DNA from: Dysgonomonas sp. 25
GTDB lineage: Bacteria > Bacteroidota > Bacteroidia > Bacteroidales > Dysgonomonadaceae
Length of the DNA: 64,000 bases
Assembly (NCBI RefSeq): GCF_010501075.1
Contig: NZ_QVMN01000012.1
Span: 1 to 64,000, forward strand
Direction of reading: 5' to 3'
This document shows positions 37,737 through 49,350 of this stretch, one piece after another; position 1 is the first letter of the stretch, and each line of letters starts with the position of its first letter. A model generated the notes under the pieces. It was not told the DNA's origin, ran no database searches, and saw only the letters and a program-made list of their open reading frames with translations. The position numbers were made by a program, and so were the translations under genes.

Positions 37737-39680
37737 TCAATTGCAAATAAAACTGACAATCGCAAATGCAAATCCCACAACCAGAATCAACGCCCCGAGC
37801 AGGTACATGGCAGCATATTGCTGTATGCGCCCCGACTGGAAGTTTTTGATCTTCTCAGAAGCAGCCTGCGTAACTGTTGCCAGCGAGTCCATGAATCCGT
37901 CGACAAACTTTTTATCGAACCAGGCAATAGGACGCGAAATGCAATTGAAAATAACTTTACGGGTGATGAACAACCACAATTCGTCGAAGTAGAATTTCTT
38001 GTGTGCCCATTTATAGAAGAACCCGAAGCCATTGGCAATTTTATCAGGCATTGAATTTTTCTTGAAGTATAGTGCTGTTGCAATACCGATACCCACCAGC
38101 GAGATAACCACACTGATAATAGCTACCTGCATATTCAGCTCGCCTTGATGCGGATGCCCGTCGGAAGTGACGAAGTCACCAAATGGAATAAATCCGGCTC
38201 CTGCGGCAAAAACAGCTAAGATAATCAACGGAATAGTCATTACCGGGCTTGCTTCGTGCGGCTCGTGATGGTAATGTTTCTTTTCGTAGAAGAATATGCG
38301 GAACCACAGGCGCGACATATAGAATGCCGTCAATCCTGCTGCAAAGCTCAATATGAGGTATACGGCAAAATTGCTTTCGTAAGCTGCGGCAAGTATCTCA
38401 TCCTTACTGAAAAATCCGGAAAACGGAGGAATACCGGCAATCGCCAACCAGGCAATCGTAAATGTTCCGAACGTAATCGGCAGTTTTTTCCACAATCCGC
38501 CCATGTCGCCCATTTCGTTGCTGTGCACGGCATGGATAATAGCTCCTGCGCAAAGGAAAAGCAAAGCTTTGAAGAAAGCATGCGTAAACAAGTGGAACAT
38601 ACCTCCTATATAGCCTAATCCTTCGTGTCCGTATTTCGATACCCCTAAGGCTGTAAGCATAAAGGCAATCTGCGATATGGTGGAGAAAGCAAGTACCCGC
38701 TTGATATCTGTCTGCGTACAGGCAATAACGGCCGATACCAATGCCGTGATAGCTGCCATCCATGTAACAACATTCAGGGCTATACCATCCAAATTGGCAT
38801 CTATCGAGAAAATAGGGAATAAACGTGCTACCAAGAATACCCCGGCTACCACCATCGTAGCGGCATGGATAAGCGCCGAAGCCGGTGTAGGACCTTCCAT
38901 GGCATCGGGCAACCAGATGTGGAACGGCATCATGGCCGATTTACCCGCACCTCCCATAAAGATAAGGATAAGCGCCCACGAAAGTATTGACATTCCAAGG
39001 AATGATTGTCCTGCTGTTGTTGCAATAAACGCAGCATTCGGGTCGGTAAGTGTAGCAAAGTCGAACGTTCCGGAATAGAACGACAAGACTAAGATACCTA
39101 CCAGGAAGAAGAAGTCGGCAAAGCGCGTTACGATAAACGCCTTTTTGGCAGCAGCCACAGCCGACGGTTTCATATAGTAGAAACTGATAAGCAGGAACGA
39201 AGATACACCCACCAATTCCCAGAAGATATACATCTGGAAGATATTGGTTGCAAGCACCAATCCCAGCATAGCAAATGTAAACAGCGAAAGGAAAGCGTAA
39301 TAGCGCTGGAAGCCCTTTTCGCCTTTCATATAGCCTAAGCTATAGACGTGTACCATCAGCGAAACGGTCGTAATAACCACCAGCATCATCGCTGAAATAG
39401 GGTCGATATACATGCCGAGGCTGATGTTCAGGTCTTTGTAGAACGGAAGCCATCCTTCGATTAATGTGATGGGGAATGCCTCATAAACTCCGTTCACCTG
39501 CCCTACTTCGAAGAAGTAGATATAGGCGGTCGTGTAGCCTATGACAGCCATTGCCGTCAATGCCAACGTCCCGAGAATACCCGACACGATAGGCTTCATA
39601 TACTTACCTCCCAACCCGAGAATGAGAAACATCACGGCCGGGATGATTAAAATCAGTGCTGTAAAATTAAATTGCTCCAT
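37737..39680 (-). CDS. nuoL: NADH-quinone oxidoreductase subunit L
   Basis: 647 aa, the largest antiporter-like subunit. The core is GGAGKSAMMPFHIWLPDAMEGPTPASALIHAATMVVAG. The C-terminus carries the long lateral helix and a final membrane helix. It lies 25 bp after nuoK. Confidence 0.95.
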   Translation of the reverse strand: MEQFNFTALILIIPAVMFLILGLGGKYMKPIVSGILGTLALTAMAVIGYTTAYIYFFEVGQVNGVYEAFPITLIEGWLPFYKDLNISLGMYIDPISAMMLVVITTVSLMVHVYSLGYMKGEKGFQRYYAFLSLFTFAMLGLVLATNIFQMYIFWELVGVSSFLLISFYYMKPSAVAAAKKAFIVTRFADFFFLVGILVLSFYSGTFDFATLTDPNAAFIATTAGQSFLGMSILSWALILIFMGGAGKSAMMPFHIWLPDAMEGPTPASALIHAATMVVAGVFLVARLFPIFSIDANLDGIALNVVTWMAAITALVSAVIACTQTDIKRVLAFSTISQIAFMLTALGVSKYGHEGLGYIGGMFHLFTHAFFKALLFLCAGAIIHAVHSNEMGDMGGLWKKLPITFGTFTIAWLAIAGIPPFSGFFSKDEILAAAYESNFAVYLILSFAAGLTAFYMSRLWFRIFFYEKKHYHHEPHEASPVMTIPLIILAVFAAGAGFIPFGDFVTSDGHPHQGELNMQVAIISVVISLVGIGIATALYFKKNSMPDKIANGFGFFYKWAHKKFYFDELWLFITRKVIFNCISRPIAWFDKKFVDGFMDSLATVTQAASEKIKNFQSGRIQQYAAMYLLGALILVVGFAFAIVSFICN

Positions 39681-39705
39681 ATCCTGTAAATCTTACTATA
39701 TATGG

Positions 39706-40023
39706 TTAGTTTTTCATTTCGGTTATATTCTCATCTATATATATGCACTTGAAGTGACGGTATATATTGATGATGATGGCTATGGCAACAGCCGTTTCGG
39801 CGGCAGCAATAGCGATGGCAAACAGGGTAAAGAAGAATCCTTCGAGCTGCCCCGGAAACAACAGGCGGTTGAACACCACGAAGTTGATATCGGCAGCATT
39901 AAGCATCAGCTCGATAGAAATCAATACCATTATCATATTCTTGCGCGAAAGGAATCCGTAAACGCCGGCGAAGAACATAATTGTACTTATTGCTAAATAA
40001 CCTTCTAATGGAATACTGTTCAT
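39706..40023 (-). CDS. nuoK: NADH-quinone oxidoreductase subunit K
   Basis: 105 aa with three helices. The conserved membrane Glu residues are in SIELMLNAADINFVVF and nearby. Normal length. It lies 32 bp after nuoJ. Confidence 0.94.
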   Translation of the reverse strand: MNSIPLEGYLAISTIMFFAGVYGFLSRKNMIMVLISIELMLNAADINFVVFNRLLFPGQLEGFFFTLFAIAIAAAETAVAIAIIINIYRHFKCIYIDENITEMKN

Positions 40024-40055
40024 AGTGTATATTATTAGCTTTCTTTTTTTATTCG

Positions 40056-40562
40056 TTATTTTTTACGGGCAATCATAATGGCTCCGATGATACAGGCGAG
40101 CAACAACAGGCTGACAGCCTCGAACGGCAGCATAAACTGGTATTTGTCGGTTCCCATCAGGGTTTTGCCGATGTATTGCATATCCAGTTCTTTGTGGCTC
40201 ACATAGTAATAGAACTTATTAACATTGCGATAGATAACATGCCCGCAGATAGCCAATCCCGCAAAGGAAATCAATCCCGCAAAGACCATGCGTTTCGGTT
40301 TCTCGAACTTCAATTCTTTGCCCGGATCGTGCGTCAGGAAGATGGAGAAGATAAACAAGACCATCACCCCGCCGGCATATACGGCAATCTGTACCGCCGC
40401 CAGAAAGTGATATTCGAGCAATAGGTATAGTCCGGCTGTACCCAACAATACGAAAAGCAGGAACACCGCCGAATGGATAATTTTTCGTGTAGTAACCGCC
40501 AGCACGGAAAAGCCCGTTATGAGAAGCGCAATTACCGAAAATACTATAAATTCTGTTGTCAT
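40056..40562 (-). CDS. nuoJ: NADH-quinone oxidoreductase subunit J
   Basis: 168 aa with five helices. The pi-bulge helix region is QIAVYAGGVMVLFIFSIFL, typical of NuoJ. It lies 34 bp after nuoI. Confidence 0.93.
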   Translation of the reverse strand: MTTEFIVFSVIALLITGFSVLAVTTRKIIHSAVFLLFVLLGTAGLYLLLEYHFLAAVQIAVYAGGVMVLFIFSIFLTHDPGKELKFEKPKRMVFAGLISFAGLAICGHVIYRNVNKFYYYVSHKELDMQYIGKTLMGTDKYQFMLPFEAVSLLLLACIIGAIMIARKK

Positions 40563-40596
40563 ATCTATGATAATATAGTCTCTATATCGTTATTTC

Positions 40597-41178
40597 TTAT
40601 TCTTTATCTGTTTCAGTGCTTGCAGCGTTGTTTTCAGCAGCAGGAGCCTGTTCTTCTTTTTTCACTTCAGTCTCAGCCACAGGTGCCGGAGCTGGAGCCG
40701 GTTTCGGTGCAACTTTCTTTTCGCGCAGCTTAGAACCTTCATGGTTAAGCTTTTCGGTCAGTCTCGCTTTGTTGAAAACGGCACTTTCGAATTCGTTGGA
40801 AAATACGATTGCATCCGACGGACAGGTCAATACACACAAGTTACAGAATGTACATTGCCCGAGGCGGTAAGTATAGGTTGTCAACACTCTTTTCTTTTTA
40901 CCCTCTTCGGTCGTCACCATTTCCGATTCTACCGTGATTGTCCCGTTCGGGCAGTTCATCTGGCAGATACCGCAAGCCGTACAGGCATGCTCGTTGTTTT
41001 CGTCGTGCGGCATGGTCAGCACTCCGCGCACACGCTCGGGTATAACCAGTGTTTTACGGTTCTCGGGATATTGTTGAGTAACCTTTTTGGTAAAAAGCTC
41101 TTTCATGGTAACACTCATTCCCACCAAAAGGGATTTGATGCCACCAAATAAGCCTGAGAAATATTGCGAAACAGTCAT
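40597..41178 (-). CDS. nuoI: NADH-quinone oxidoreductase subunit I with an Ala/Pro-rich tail
   Basis: 193 aa iron-sulfur subunit that holds clusters N6a and N6b. Two complete 4Fe-4S motifs are seen: CTACGICQMNCP and CTFCNLCVLTCP. The last ~45 residues (KKVAPKPAPAPAPVAETEV...) are a low-complexity charged Ala/Pro tail without a known role, longer than in most NuoI. It lies 25 bp after nuoH. Confidence 0.94.
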   Translation of the reverse strand: MTVSQYFSGLFGGIKSLLVGMSVTMKELFTKKVTQQYPENRKTLVIPERVRGVLTMPHDENNEHACTACGICQMNCPNGTITVESEMVTTEEGKKKRVLTTYTYRLGQCTFCNLCVLTCPSDAIVFSNEFESAVFNKARLTEKLNHEGSKLREKKVAPKPAPAPAPVAETEVKKEEQAPAAENNAASTETDKE

Positions 41179-41203
41179 TTTAGTTATCTGTTTATTTTAT
41201 TAA

Positions 41204-42319
41204 TCAAAATAAGTCTTTCAATGTCAAACCAAACAATACGACACCTACCATCAATACAAGGTTCACCATATTGATAGGCAGCATGTATTTCCACTCCAAT
41301 GTCAACAGCTGGTCGATACGCAAACGCGGGAATGTCCAGCGTACCCATAAGCTGAGGAATACGAGGAATGCCGTTTTGCCGAAGAACCAGATATAAGACG
41401 GGATAGCAGCCATGACGCTGTTGAATCCTTCGCCGAAGGCTTCGACCTGTATCGGTTGCCATCCGCCGAGGAATACGGTTGCGGCTATTCCGGCAATGAT
41501 AAACATATTCAGATACTCAGCCAGATAGAAGAAACCGAATTGCAATCCCGAATACTCGGTGTGATAACCGGCAGTCAGCTCCGACTCCGCTTCGGGTAAG
41601 TCAAACGGACCGCGATTGGTTTCGGCATGCCCGGATATGAGGTATATGACAAATGCAATGAGAGCAGGTATGTGCCCGTTGAATAAGTTCCAATCGGCAA
41701 GATAGCGCTGTCCTTCTACGATTGTAGATAACTGCATCGAACCCGAAAGCACAACGACTGTCATCAAGGCAAATCCGGCTGAAAGTTCGTAGCTGATAAA
41801 CTGGGCACCGCTTCGCATGGCACCAATCATCGAGAACTTATTGTTGCTCGACCATCCGGCAAGCAATACGCCGATAATACCCAACGAGGAAACAGCTATC
41901 AGATAGAATACCCCGATATTGAAATCTATGGCTTGCAAGCCCTGTCCGAAAGGCAACGCTCCGAATGTGAGCATAGATGCTCCGATAACGAAGAAGGGTG
42001 CGAGATAGAAGAGGAACTTATCGACATTATTGATATAGATAATCTCCTTGAGCAGGATTTTTATCATATCGGCAATACTTTGTATCAACCCCCATTTACC
42101 TACACGGTTCGGTCCGAGGCGGCACTGGAAGAAGGCTGTAATTTTACGTTCGGCATAAATCAACGCCAGAGCGATAACAGCATAAGCCGTGAGCAAGACC
42201 AATCCGACTAATACACATTCGATTGCAACAACAGCCATTGGATGCAAACTCTCCGAAAGTGCCTTATGTATCCAAGTCAATAAATTTGTCGCTTCAATCG
42301 GGCTATCTAATAATAACAT
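41204..42319 (-). CDS. nuoH: NADH-quinone oxidoreductase subunit H
   Basis: 371 aa membrane subunit that forms the quinone chamber at the foot of the peripheral arm. Conserved segments are [21 protein letters not shown] and [21 protein letters not shown] (acidic E-channel). It lies 42 bp after nuoCD. Confidence 0.95.
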   Translation of the reverse strand: MLLLDSPIEATNLLTWIHKALSESLHPMAVVAIECVLVGLVLLTAYAVIALALIYAERKITAFFQCRLGPNRVGKWGLIQSIADMIKILLKEIIYINNVDKFLFYLAPFFVIGASMLTFGALPFGQGLQAIDFNIGVFYLIAVSSLGIIGVLLAGWSSNNKFSMIGAMRSGAQFISYELSAGFALMTVVVLSGSMQLSTIVEGQRYLADWNLFNGHIPALIAFVIYLISGHAETNRGPFDLPEAESELTAGYHTEYSGLQFGFFYLAEYLNMFIIAGIAATVFLGGWQPIQVEAFGEGFNSVMAAIPSYIWFFGKTAFLVFLSLWVRWTFPRLRIDQLLTLEWKYMLPINMVNLVLMVGVVLFGLTLKDLF

Positions 42320-42361
42320 ATATCGTTTATCTTAATATATTAATCAATAGTATTCTCTTTG

Positions 42362-43990
42362 TTAGCGGTCTATATCCGGAATCACATAGTCCATAGACCC
42401 CCCGATGGCAATGAAGTCGGAGACTTTCTCGCCTTTCGATACCAGCGGCATCACCTCTACCATCTTCATAGACGGCGAGCGGAAGTGTATACGGTAAGGA
42501 ACTTTGTCGCCACGGCTTTCGATATATACGCCGAATTCGCCACGGCCTGTTTCCACGCGCTGGAAGAATTCTCCTTCAGGCAGCTTGATGATAGCTTTTG
42601 TCTTAGCCTGAAAGTCGCCTTCGGGCAATGGAAGCAGTTGTTCTATAATTTTGAGTGATTCTTCTATTTCGTCCAAACGATTGAGGTAGCGTGCGTAAGA
42701 GTCGCACTCGTTGCGTACAATCACCTTGAAATCGACCTTGTCGTATATAGCATACGGATAGTCGCGGCGCAAGTCCACGTCGACACCCGAACCGCGTCCT
42801 ACTACACCGGTCACACCATACGAGATGGCTTCTTCTCTCGGCAGGATACCTACACCTTCCATACGCCCCACGGCAATAGCATTGTGCGTAAAGAGGCGTT
42901 CGTATTCTCTCAAGCCTTTGCGCATAACGGGGATAAATGCCCGGACATCCTTTTCGAAATCAGGATATACGTCGAACATCACTCCGCCGATAACATTGTA
43001 GTTTGGCAGGAAGCGACCTCCCGAACATTTTTCGAAGATATCGAGAATCGGTTCGCGGTCGCGGAAACCGTAAATAAAGGCTGTGGTACTACCCATATCG
43101 TTACACATAGCCGCCCATGCCACCAAGTGCGATGCAATACGCTGCAACTCATCCATAATCACACGGATGTGCTGCGCACGCAACGGTATCTCTATTTCGG
43201 CCGCTTTTTCGACACACATACATAATGCGTGGCGGTTGATATGCGCCGAAAGATAGTCGAGACGGTCTGTAAAGTGCAGGATTTGAGGGTAGGTCAATTT
43301 TTCGCTCAACTTTTCTATTCCACGGTGAATGTAACCGCTGATTACATCCATGTTTTTGATAACCTCTCCGTCTAATGCGGTGCGGAAGTGCATTACCCCG
43401 TGTGTAGAAGGGTGTTGAGGACCTATATTGATGATATAATCGTCGTCTTCGAACAGATTATATTTTTCTTCTTTGATTTTTCCTTCCGGTGTAATCGTGA
43501 TGCGGGTGGAAATGTCTTTGATTTCGCGGCTCTCGGTCGAAACAGGATTCAATGCGGGGCTATCGTTATAGTCCTTGCGCAGGGGATAACCGTCCCAATC
43601 CTGATTGAGGAAGAATTTGCGCATATCCGGATTGTTGATAAAACGAATCCCGAACATGGCATATACTTCGCGCTCGTTGAAGTTAGCTGTTTTCCAAAGG
43701 TCTGTCACCGAGAACAGCAATGGGTTTTCGCGATCTGCCGTAAAGGTTTTCAGCACCAACTCACGCTTCATATCTTCGATGGAAGAGAGGAGATATACTA
43801 CTCCAAGCCTTTCGCCTTCATCTACACCGAACAGCTTAGCTAAGAAATCAAAGTTGGTTTCTTTGTTTTCTTTCAAGGCTTTTGCCAATCCGTGCAACTT
43901 GTCCGGCTCTACGGTAACAGTCAGTTTTTGCTTTTCTTCGATAACCGCTTCCGGTACAACGTCGAGTATTATTTTTTTGATATTTTCCAT
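42362..43990 (-). CDS. nuoCD: NADH-quinone oxidoreductase subunits C and D, fused
   Basis: 542 aa. NuoC-like part about 1-165 (FNEREVYAMFGIRFINNPDMR, then DWDGYPLRKDY). NuoD-like part about 185-542 (IGPQHPSTHGVMHF, GYIHRGIEKLSEKLTYPQ, down to the C-terminal GSMDYVIPDIDR). NuoD lines the quinone site. The fusion is common in several lineages. It lies 22 bp after nuoB. Confidence 0.95.
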   Translation of the reverse strand: MENIKKIILDVVPEAVIEEKQKLTVTVEPDKLHGLAKALKENKETNFDFLAKLFGVDEGERLGVVYLLSSIEDMKRELVLKTFTADRENPLLFSVTDLWKTANFNEREVYAMFGIRFINNPDMRKFFLNQDWDGYPLRKDYNDSPALNPVSTESREIKDISTRITITPEGKIKEEKYNLFEDDDYIINIGPQHPSTHGVMHFRTALDGEVIKNMDVISGYIHRGIEKLSEKLTYPQILHFTDRLDYLSAHINRHALCMCVEKAAEIEIPLRAQHIRVIMDELQRIASHLVAWAAMCNDMGSTTAFIYGFRDREPILDIFEKCSGGRFLPNYNVIGGVMFDVYPDFEKDVRAFIPVMRKGLREYERLFTHNAIAVGRMEGVGILPREEAISYGVTGVVGRGSGVDVDLRRDYPYAIYDKVDFKVIVRNECDSYARYLNRLDEIEESLKIIEQLLPLPEGDFQAKTKAIIKLPEGEFFQRVETGRGEFGVYIESRGDKVPYRIHFRSPSMKMVEVMPLVSKGEKVSDFIAIGGSMDYVIPDIDR

Positions 43991-44012
43991 TGACCTATCT
44001 GAATATCAACGA

Positions 44013-44618
44013 TTATTTCTTCTTTTTGGCTTTCGTTTTTTGCGTCTTGAAAAGGAAACGTTCGAGTTTCACTTTACGTTGCAATTGCATCAGTCCGTAG
44101 AACAGTGCTTCGGGGCGCGGAGGGCATCCGGGAACATATACGTCTACCGGAACGATTTCGTCCACTCCTTTTACCACGTGATACGAATCGACAAACGGAC
44201 CGCCCGAGATAGCACAGCTACCCATGGCTACTACATATTTAGGTTCGGCCATCTGGTCGTAGACACGCTTCACAAGGGGAGCCATTTTGTGCACGATTGT
44301 TCCCGCCACAATCATCACGTCGGCCTGACGCGGACTGTTACGGGTAACTTCCATCCCGAAACGGGCAAGGTCGTGACGGGCTGCTGCTGCTGCCATAAAT
44401 TCGATACCGCAGCAACTGGTAGCAAAGGCCAGCGGCCAAAGCGAATTGGAACGCCCCCAGTTGATGAGGTTGTCCAATGCCCCGATGACAATAGGGACAC
44501 CGTTGGCACGAAGTTCTTCTACATAATTCTCGAGGTATTCGTTGTCTTTGAATTCTTCGCTCGGAATACCTTTTATATAGATGTTCTTTATTTTCTTGTC
44601 CAATTTCTTTATTTCCAT
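44013..44618 (-). CDS. nuoB: NADH-quinone oxidoreductase subunit B
   Basis: 201 aa from the ATG at 44618 (MEIKKLDKK); the ATG at 44639 would add seven residues and overlap nuoA more. Cluster N2 ligands are visible: [19 protein letters not shown] and GCPPRPEAL. The Lys-rich C-terminus (KTKAKKKK) is unusual. It overlaps the end of nuoA by about 10 bp, which indicates coupling. Confidence 0.94.
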   Translation of the reverse strand: MEIKKLDKKIKNIYIKGIPSEEFKDNEYLENYVEELRANGVPIVIGALDNLINWGRSNSLWPLAFATSCCGIEFMAAAAARHDLARFGMEVTRNSPRQADVMIVAGTIVHKMAPLVKRVYDQMAEPKYVVAMGSCAISGGPFVDSYHVVKGVDEIVPVDVYVPGCPPRPEALFYGLMQLQRKVKLERFLFKTQKTKAKKKK

Positions 44619-44959
44619 TCCAATGCTCCTTTCTTCCATGCATATGCGAGTCCTAACCCGAGGAATAATAAGAATACTAATACACTGATAAGTCCGGCCG
44701 TCCCCAGATCACGCACAACGGTCGCCCAAGGAAACAGGAATACGGCTTCGACGTCGAACATCAGATACAGGATAGCATATAAGTAATATCCTACCTTGAA
44801 TTGCATCCATGATGTTCCGTGTGTCGGAATACCACATTCGTATGCTTCTCCTTTTTGCGCATTAAATGATTTGGGTGATACGAGTAGTGCAATACCTAAT
44901 CCGGCACACACTAAAAACATTCCGGTGAAGAGTACTGTTATAAAAAGTGGAGAACCCAT
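44609..44959 (-). CDS. nuoA: NADH-quinone oxidoreductase subunit A
   Basis: 116 aa with three helices. NuoA signature: [21 protein letters not shown] and [12 protein letters not shown]. First gene of the nuo operon. The 203-bp upstream gap holds no good TAnnTTTG match that I can place. Confidence 0.95.
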   Translation of the reverse strand: MGSPLFITVLFTGMFLVCAGLGIALLVSPKSFNAQKGEAYECGIPTHGTSWMQFKVGYYLYAILYLMFDVEAVFLFPWATVVRDLGTAGLISVLVFLLFLGLGLAYAWKKGALEWK

Positions 44960-45162
44960 AAATATCTCTTAATGAATTATTCTACTAATATATTTTTCGC
45001 GTACAGATTTCTGAATTATAGCAAATTGTAAGGGCTGAATGCAGTTTTCTGCAATTGGCCACCCTCGAATTGGCACAAAATTACAGTTTTATTTCATTCT
45101 ACCAAAAGATTGTAATGTAAATAATTGTAAAAAATGACAAGTCGAGTTTACAAAATAGCCTG

Positions 45163-46101
45163 TTACGGTTTTTCCTCGGTCTCCTTTACAATGTATATAG
45201 GCCTGCGCTTGGTTTCGAGATATGTTTTGGACAGGTATTGCCCTAATATCCCCAGACAGAAAAGCTGTATCCCTCCTATAAAGAAGATGATACAAATGGT
45301 CGAAGGATAACCCTGCACATCGTCGCCCCAGATAAGCGTTTTGGCTATGATAATACTAATCATGACGAATGCGATAATGCAAAAGAGAATCCCGAAAAGC
45401 GAAGCAATATGCAGCGGTCGCGTCGAGAAAGCCAATATCCCTTCGAACGAATAGAGCAATAATCCCCAGAAAGACCATTTTGTTTCTCCGGCTACACGTT
45501 CCACATTTTCGTAAGCTATCCATTTGGTATTGAAGCCCACCCATCCGAATATCCCTTTCGAGAAGCGGTTGTATTCGCTCAATTCGAGAATGGCATCGAC
45601 CATCTGGCGCTTCATGAAGCGGAAGTCGCGCGCTCCGTCTACCACCTCGGTATCGGATATTTTGTTCATCAGCTTATAGAAGCGTTTGGCAAAGAACGAG
45701 CGTATCGGCGGCTCGCCTTTACGGTCGACACGGCGGGTTGCAACGCAATCGTATTCGCTGTCGGTCGTCAGTATTTCATACATCTCGCTTATCAACGAAG
45801 GCGGGTCTTGCAGGTCGGCATCGATGAGGGCTACATAATCGCCAGTCGCCGTTTTCAGTCCGGCATAGATAGCCGCTTCTTTGCCGAAGTTGCGCGAAAA
45901 AGAAACATAGCGCACGCGCTCGTCCTGCTTGTGCAGCCCTTTGATGACGGATATAGTCTTGTCTTTCGAACCGTCATTGACAAATATAAACTCGAACGAT
46001 TGTCCGGGCATACCGCTTGTGACTTTCTGTAGTTCCTCGTAGAGAAAAGGCAATGCCTGCTCTTCGTTATAACAGGGAATGATTATCGATATTTTGTCCA
46101 T
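45163..46101 (-). CDS. GT2 glycosyltransferase, DPM1/GtrB-like
   Basis: 312 aa from the ATG at 46101 (MDKISIIIPCYNEEQAL); an ATG at 46116 is possible but lies only 10 bp from the -7 box. The catalytic GT-A domain has YVALIDADLQDPP (DxD) and FRFMKRQMVDAI. Two C-terminal membrane helices follow (LFGILFCIIAFVMISIII, IIFFIGGIQLFCLGILG). Such proteins make polyprenyl-phosphate sugars, possible donors for transferases such as the one at 27671-29212 (inference). Confidence 0.9.
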   Translation of the reverse strand: MDKISIIIPCYNEEQALPFLYEELQKVTSGMPGQSFEFIFVNDGSKDKTISVIKGLHKQDERVRYVSFSRNFGKEAAIYAGLKTATGDYVALIDADLQDPPSLISEMYEILTTDSEYDCVATRRVDRKGEPPIRSFFAKRFYKLMNKISDTEVVDGARDFRFMKRQMVDAILELSEYNRFSKGIFGWVGFNTKWIAYENVERVAGETKWSFWGLLLYSFEGILAFSTRPLHIASLFGILFCIIAFVMISIIIAKTLIWGDDVQGYPSTICIIFFIGGIQLFCLGILGQYLSKTYLETKRRPIYIVKETEEKP

Positions 46102-46126
46102 GTTGTTGCAACTCATTAGATAATTA

Positions 46127-46134
46127 CAAATTTA
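46127..46134 (-). promoter_or_regulatory. Promoter -7 box of the GT2 gene
   Basis: TAAATTTG on the minus strand (TAnnTTTG), 26 bp upstream of the ATG at 46101, which favours that start. Confidence 0.5.
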
Positions 46135-46389
46135 AGTGCTTTTTATTGTATCGCAAACATTCGGGCAAAATAGTTTCGTTATTCACTAATCCTTCAACTG
46201 GATAATACCTATAATCACCCAGAAATTCCTCTCCGTCTGTGTACAGTTTTTTCGGGGAGATAAACCCGCAAACATAGTTATTAAGATACAAAGCATTTAA
46301 CAATGTTAAAATAAGTAAAAATATATTCCTCGACGATTTTTTTTTAACCTACAACATTACTATTGTTAAGTTTTGTATTTAATTTTGTA

Positions 46390-46422
46390 TTTGATTGCAA
46401 TCATAAAAAAAGACTACAATTA
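46390..46422 (+). promoter_or_regulatory. Candidate promoter of the AT-rich lipoprotein gene
   Basis: TTTG (46390-46393), a 21-bp spacer, then TACAATTA (46415-46422), a loose match to the Bacteroidetes -33/-7 pair. Confidence 0.35.
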
Positions 46423-46443
46423 CACTAACTAAAAAACATTTGT

Positions 46444-47286
46444 ATGAAAAAGAAAAACATTTTATTTTTCGCCCTTGCTATTATGACCATTTTTTCATTG
46501 TTTATTTATGCATGTTCTTCGGAAAATGACGGCACAAAAGATGATCCAACTAAACAAAAAGCTCTTAAGTATGAAGAAAAATATTTAGAAGTAGGAATGG
46601 CACATAATGATGCTATGGATGCCATAATAAAGGATGTCAAGATTCAAATGAATTTGCAAAAAACAACTACTACAAGAGAGTTGACAAGAGAAGATCTTAT
46701 TAATATTTTCGATGAATCACATAGAAAAGTTTACTCTTCTTTAGAATCTGTCTCAAAAATTACGAACGCTAAATTGTCCAGCGAACAAATTCAAAAATTG
46801 ACATTATTTACAGAGATCAATACTAAATCTGCAACTGAATATAAATGTTCCGAAGATTTTGAATCTTTAACTCAAGAACTATACAACATGTGTGAAGAAT
46901 CTGAGAATCAAGGGATTTTACCTGAAGATTTTAATGCTAAGATTGGAAAATTAAATATTAAAGCTGTTCAAATTTTATCAGGAGAGGAAATTGATTTTTT
47001 CTTTATCTCAACAAGTGTAGCTAAAGCATCTTATGAGTATTGGTATTATAATTTTGATGAATGGGTTAAAACTATTGCTGGCAGTAACGCTCTTAATAAT
47101 AACCAAAAATCATGGTTCAGTTGGAAGGGTGTTGTGAAAAATGATGCTGCAGGAGCAATTGGAGGTGCATTAGCTGGTGCAGTCGTTGCAGGTGCAGGTG
47201 CAGCACCGGGCGCTCTTGGTGGAGCTATTGCTGGTTCTGCAGGCTCTGCTGCTTTACAAGTCCTTGATCATTTCTTTCCCGGATAA
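46444..47286 (+). CDS. Lipoprotein with a glycine-zipper C-terminal tail, unknown function
   Basis: 280 aa. The lipoprotein signal ends at FIYAC (Cys24) followed by SSENDG, acidic enough for surface export. The middle (about 40-225) is charged and mostly helical, with single Cys residues near CSED and MCEES. The last ~50 residues change sharply to a Gly/Ala tail with repeated GxxxG spacing (DAAGAIGGALAG, then GALGGAIAGSAGSAAL), ending LDHFFPG. Tails of this type occur in class IIb-like bacteriocins and membrane-inserting peptides (family knowledge); a toxin role is only inference. The codons are much AT-richer than those of neighbours, which suggests recent transfer. The next gene, 10 bp downstream, is a small membrane protein. 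Confidence 0.75.
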   Translation: MKKKNILFFALAIMTIFSLFIYACSSENDGTKDDPTKQKALKYEEKYLEVGMAHNDAMDAIIKDVKIQMNLQKTTTTRELTREDLINIFDESHRKVYSSLESVSKITNAKLSSEQIQKLTLFTEINTKSATEYKCSEDFESLTQELYNMCEESENQGILPEDFNAKIGKLNIKAVQILSGEEIDFFFISTSVAKASYEYWYYNFDEWVKTIAGSNALNNNQKSWFSWKGVVKNDAAGAIGGALAGAVVAGAGAAPGALGGAIAGSAGSAALQVLDHFFPG

Positions 47287-47296
47287 TGAATAATTT

Positions 47297-47509
47297 ATGA
47301 AAAACAATAATATTCTCATATTAGCTACTATTTGCTTTGCTGTAACTATCTTCGTTAATTACAGTCTACTATATAAATTTTTATTCGAAGATCAGAATCT
47401 CTTGAAATTCTGTATAGCAATTGTATTAGAAGCTATAGTTTCGCTTTGTTCAGCATATTTGGTTTGTAAACTAATTGCTACTATAAAAAGTAAATGGCAT
47501 AAAGGATAG
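47297..47509 (+). CDS. Small two-helix membrane protein
   Basis: 70 aa. Two hydrophobic helices (ILILATICFAVTIFVNYSLLY and FCIAIVLEAIVSLCSAYLVC) and a basic C-terminus (KSKWHKG). It starts 10 bp after the glycine-zipper lipoprotein, shares its AT-rich composition and ends before a terminator. Size and topology fit a bacteriocin-type immunity protein or a chaperone for its neighbour (inference). No family recognised. Confidence 0.65.
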   Translation: MKNNNILILATICFAVTIFVNYSLLYKFLFEDQNLLKFCIAIVLEAIVSLCSAYLVCKLIATIKSKWHKG

Positions 47510-47528
47510 TTCATATATCCATAACAAA

Positions 47529-47565
47529 AAAGAGCCAAAGATAGATTTGAAGTCTTTGGCTCTTT
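47529..47565. terminator. Bidirectional terminator between the AT-rich pair and groEL
   Basis: A 13-bp stem (AAAGAGCCAAAGA / TCTTTGGCTCTTT) with an 11-nt loop, preceded by AAAA and followed by a T-rich end. It serves the convergent genes ending at 47509 (+) and 47587 (-). Confidence 0.85.
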
Positions 47566-47586
47566 GCATTATATATCGGGGTAGGA

Positions 47587-49347
<1,761 letters not shown>

Positions 49348-49350
49348 TCC

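Larger units (their letters stand above)
46117..46443. other. AT-rich divergent intergenic region
   Basis: 327 bp with no gene. It holds the promoter of the glycosyltransferase (minus) and a candidate promoter for the AT-rich lipoprotein gene (plus). No repeat family seen. The base composition becomes clearly AT-richer here and stays so until 47509. Confidence 0.6.

Noticed and set aside
37764-39078. Plus-strand frames opposite nuoL, such as 38677-39078
   Set aside because: Antisense shadows of a conserved membrane protein gene.
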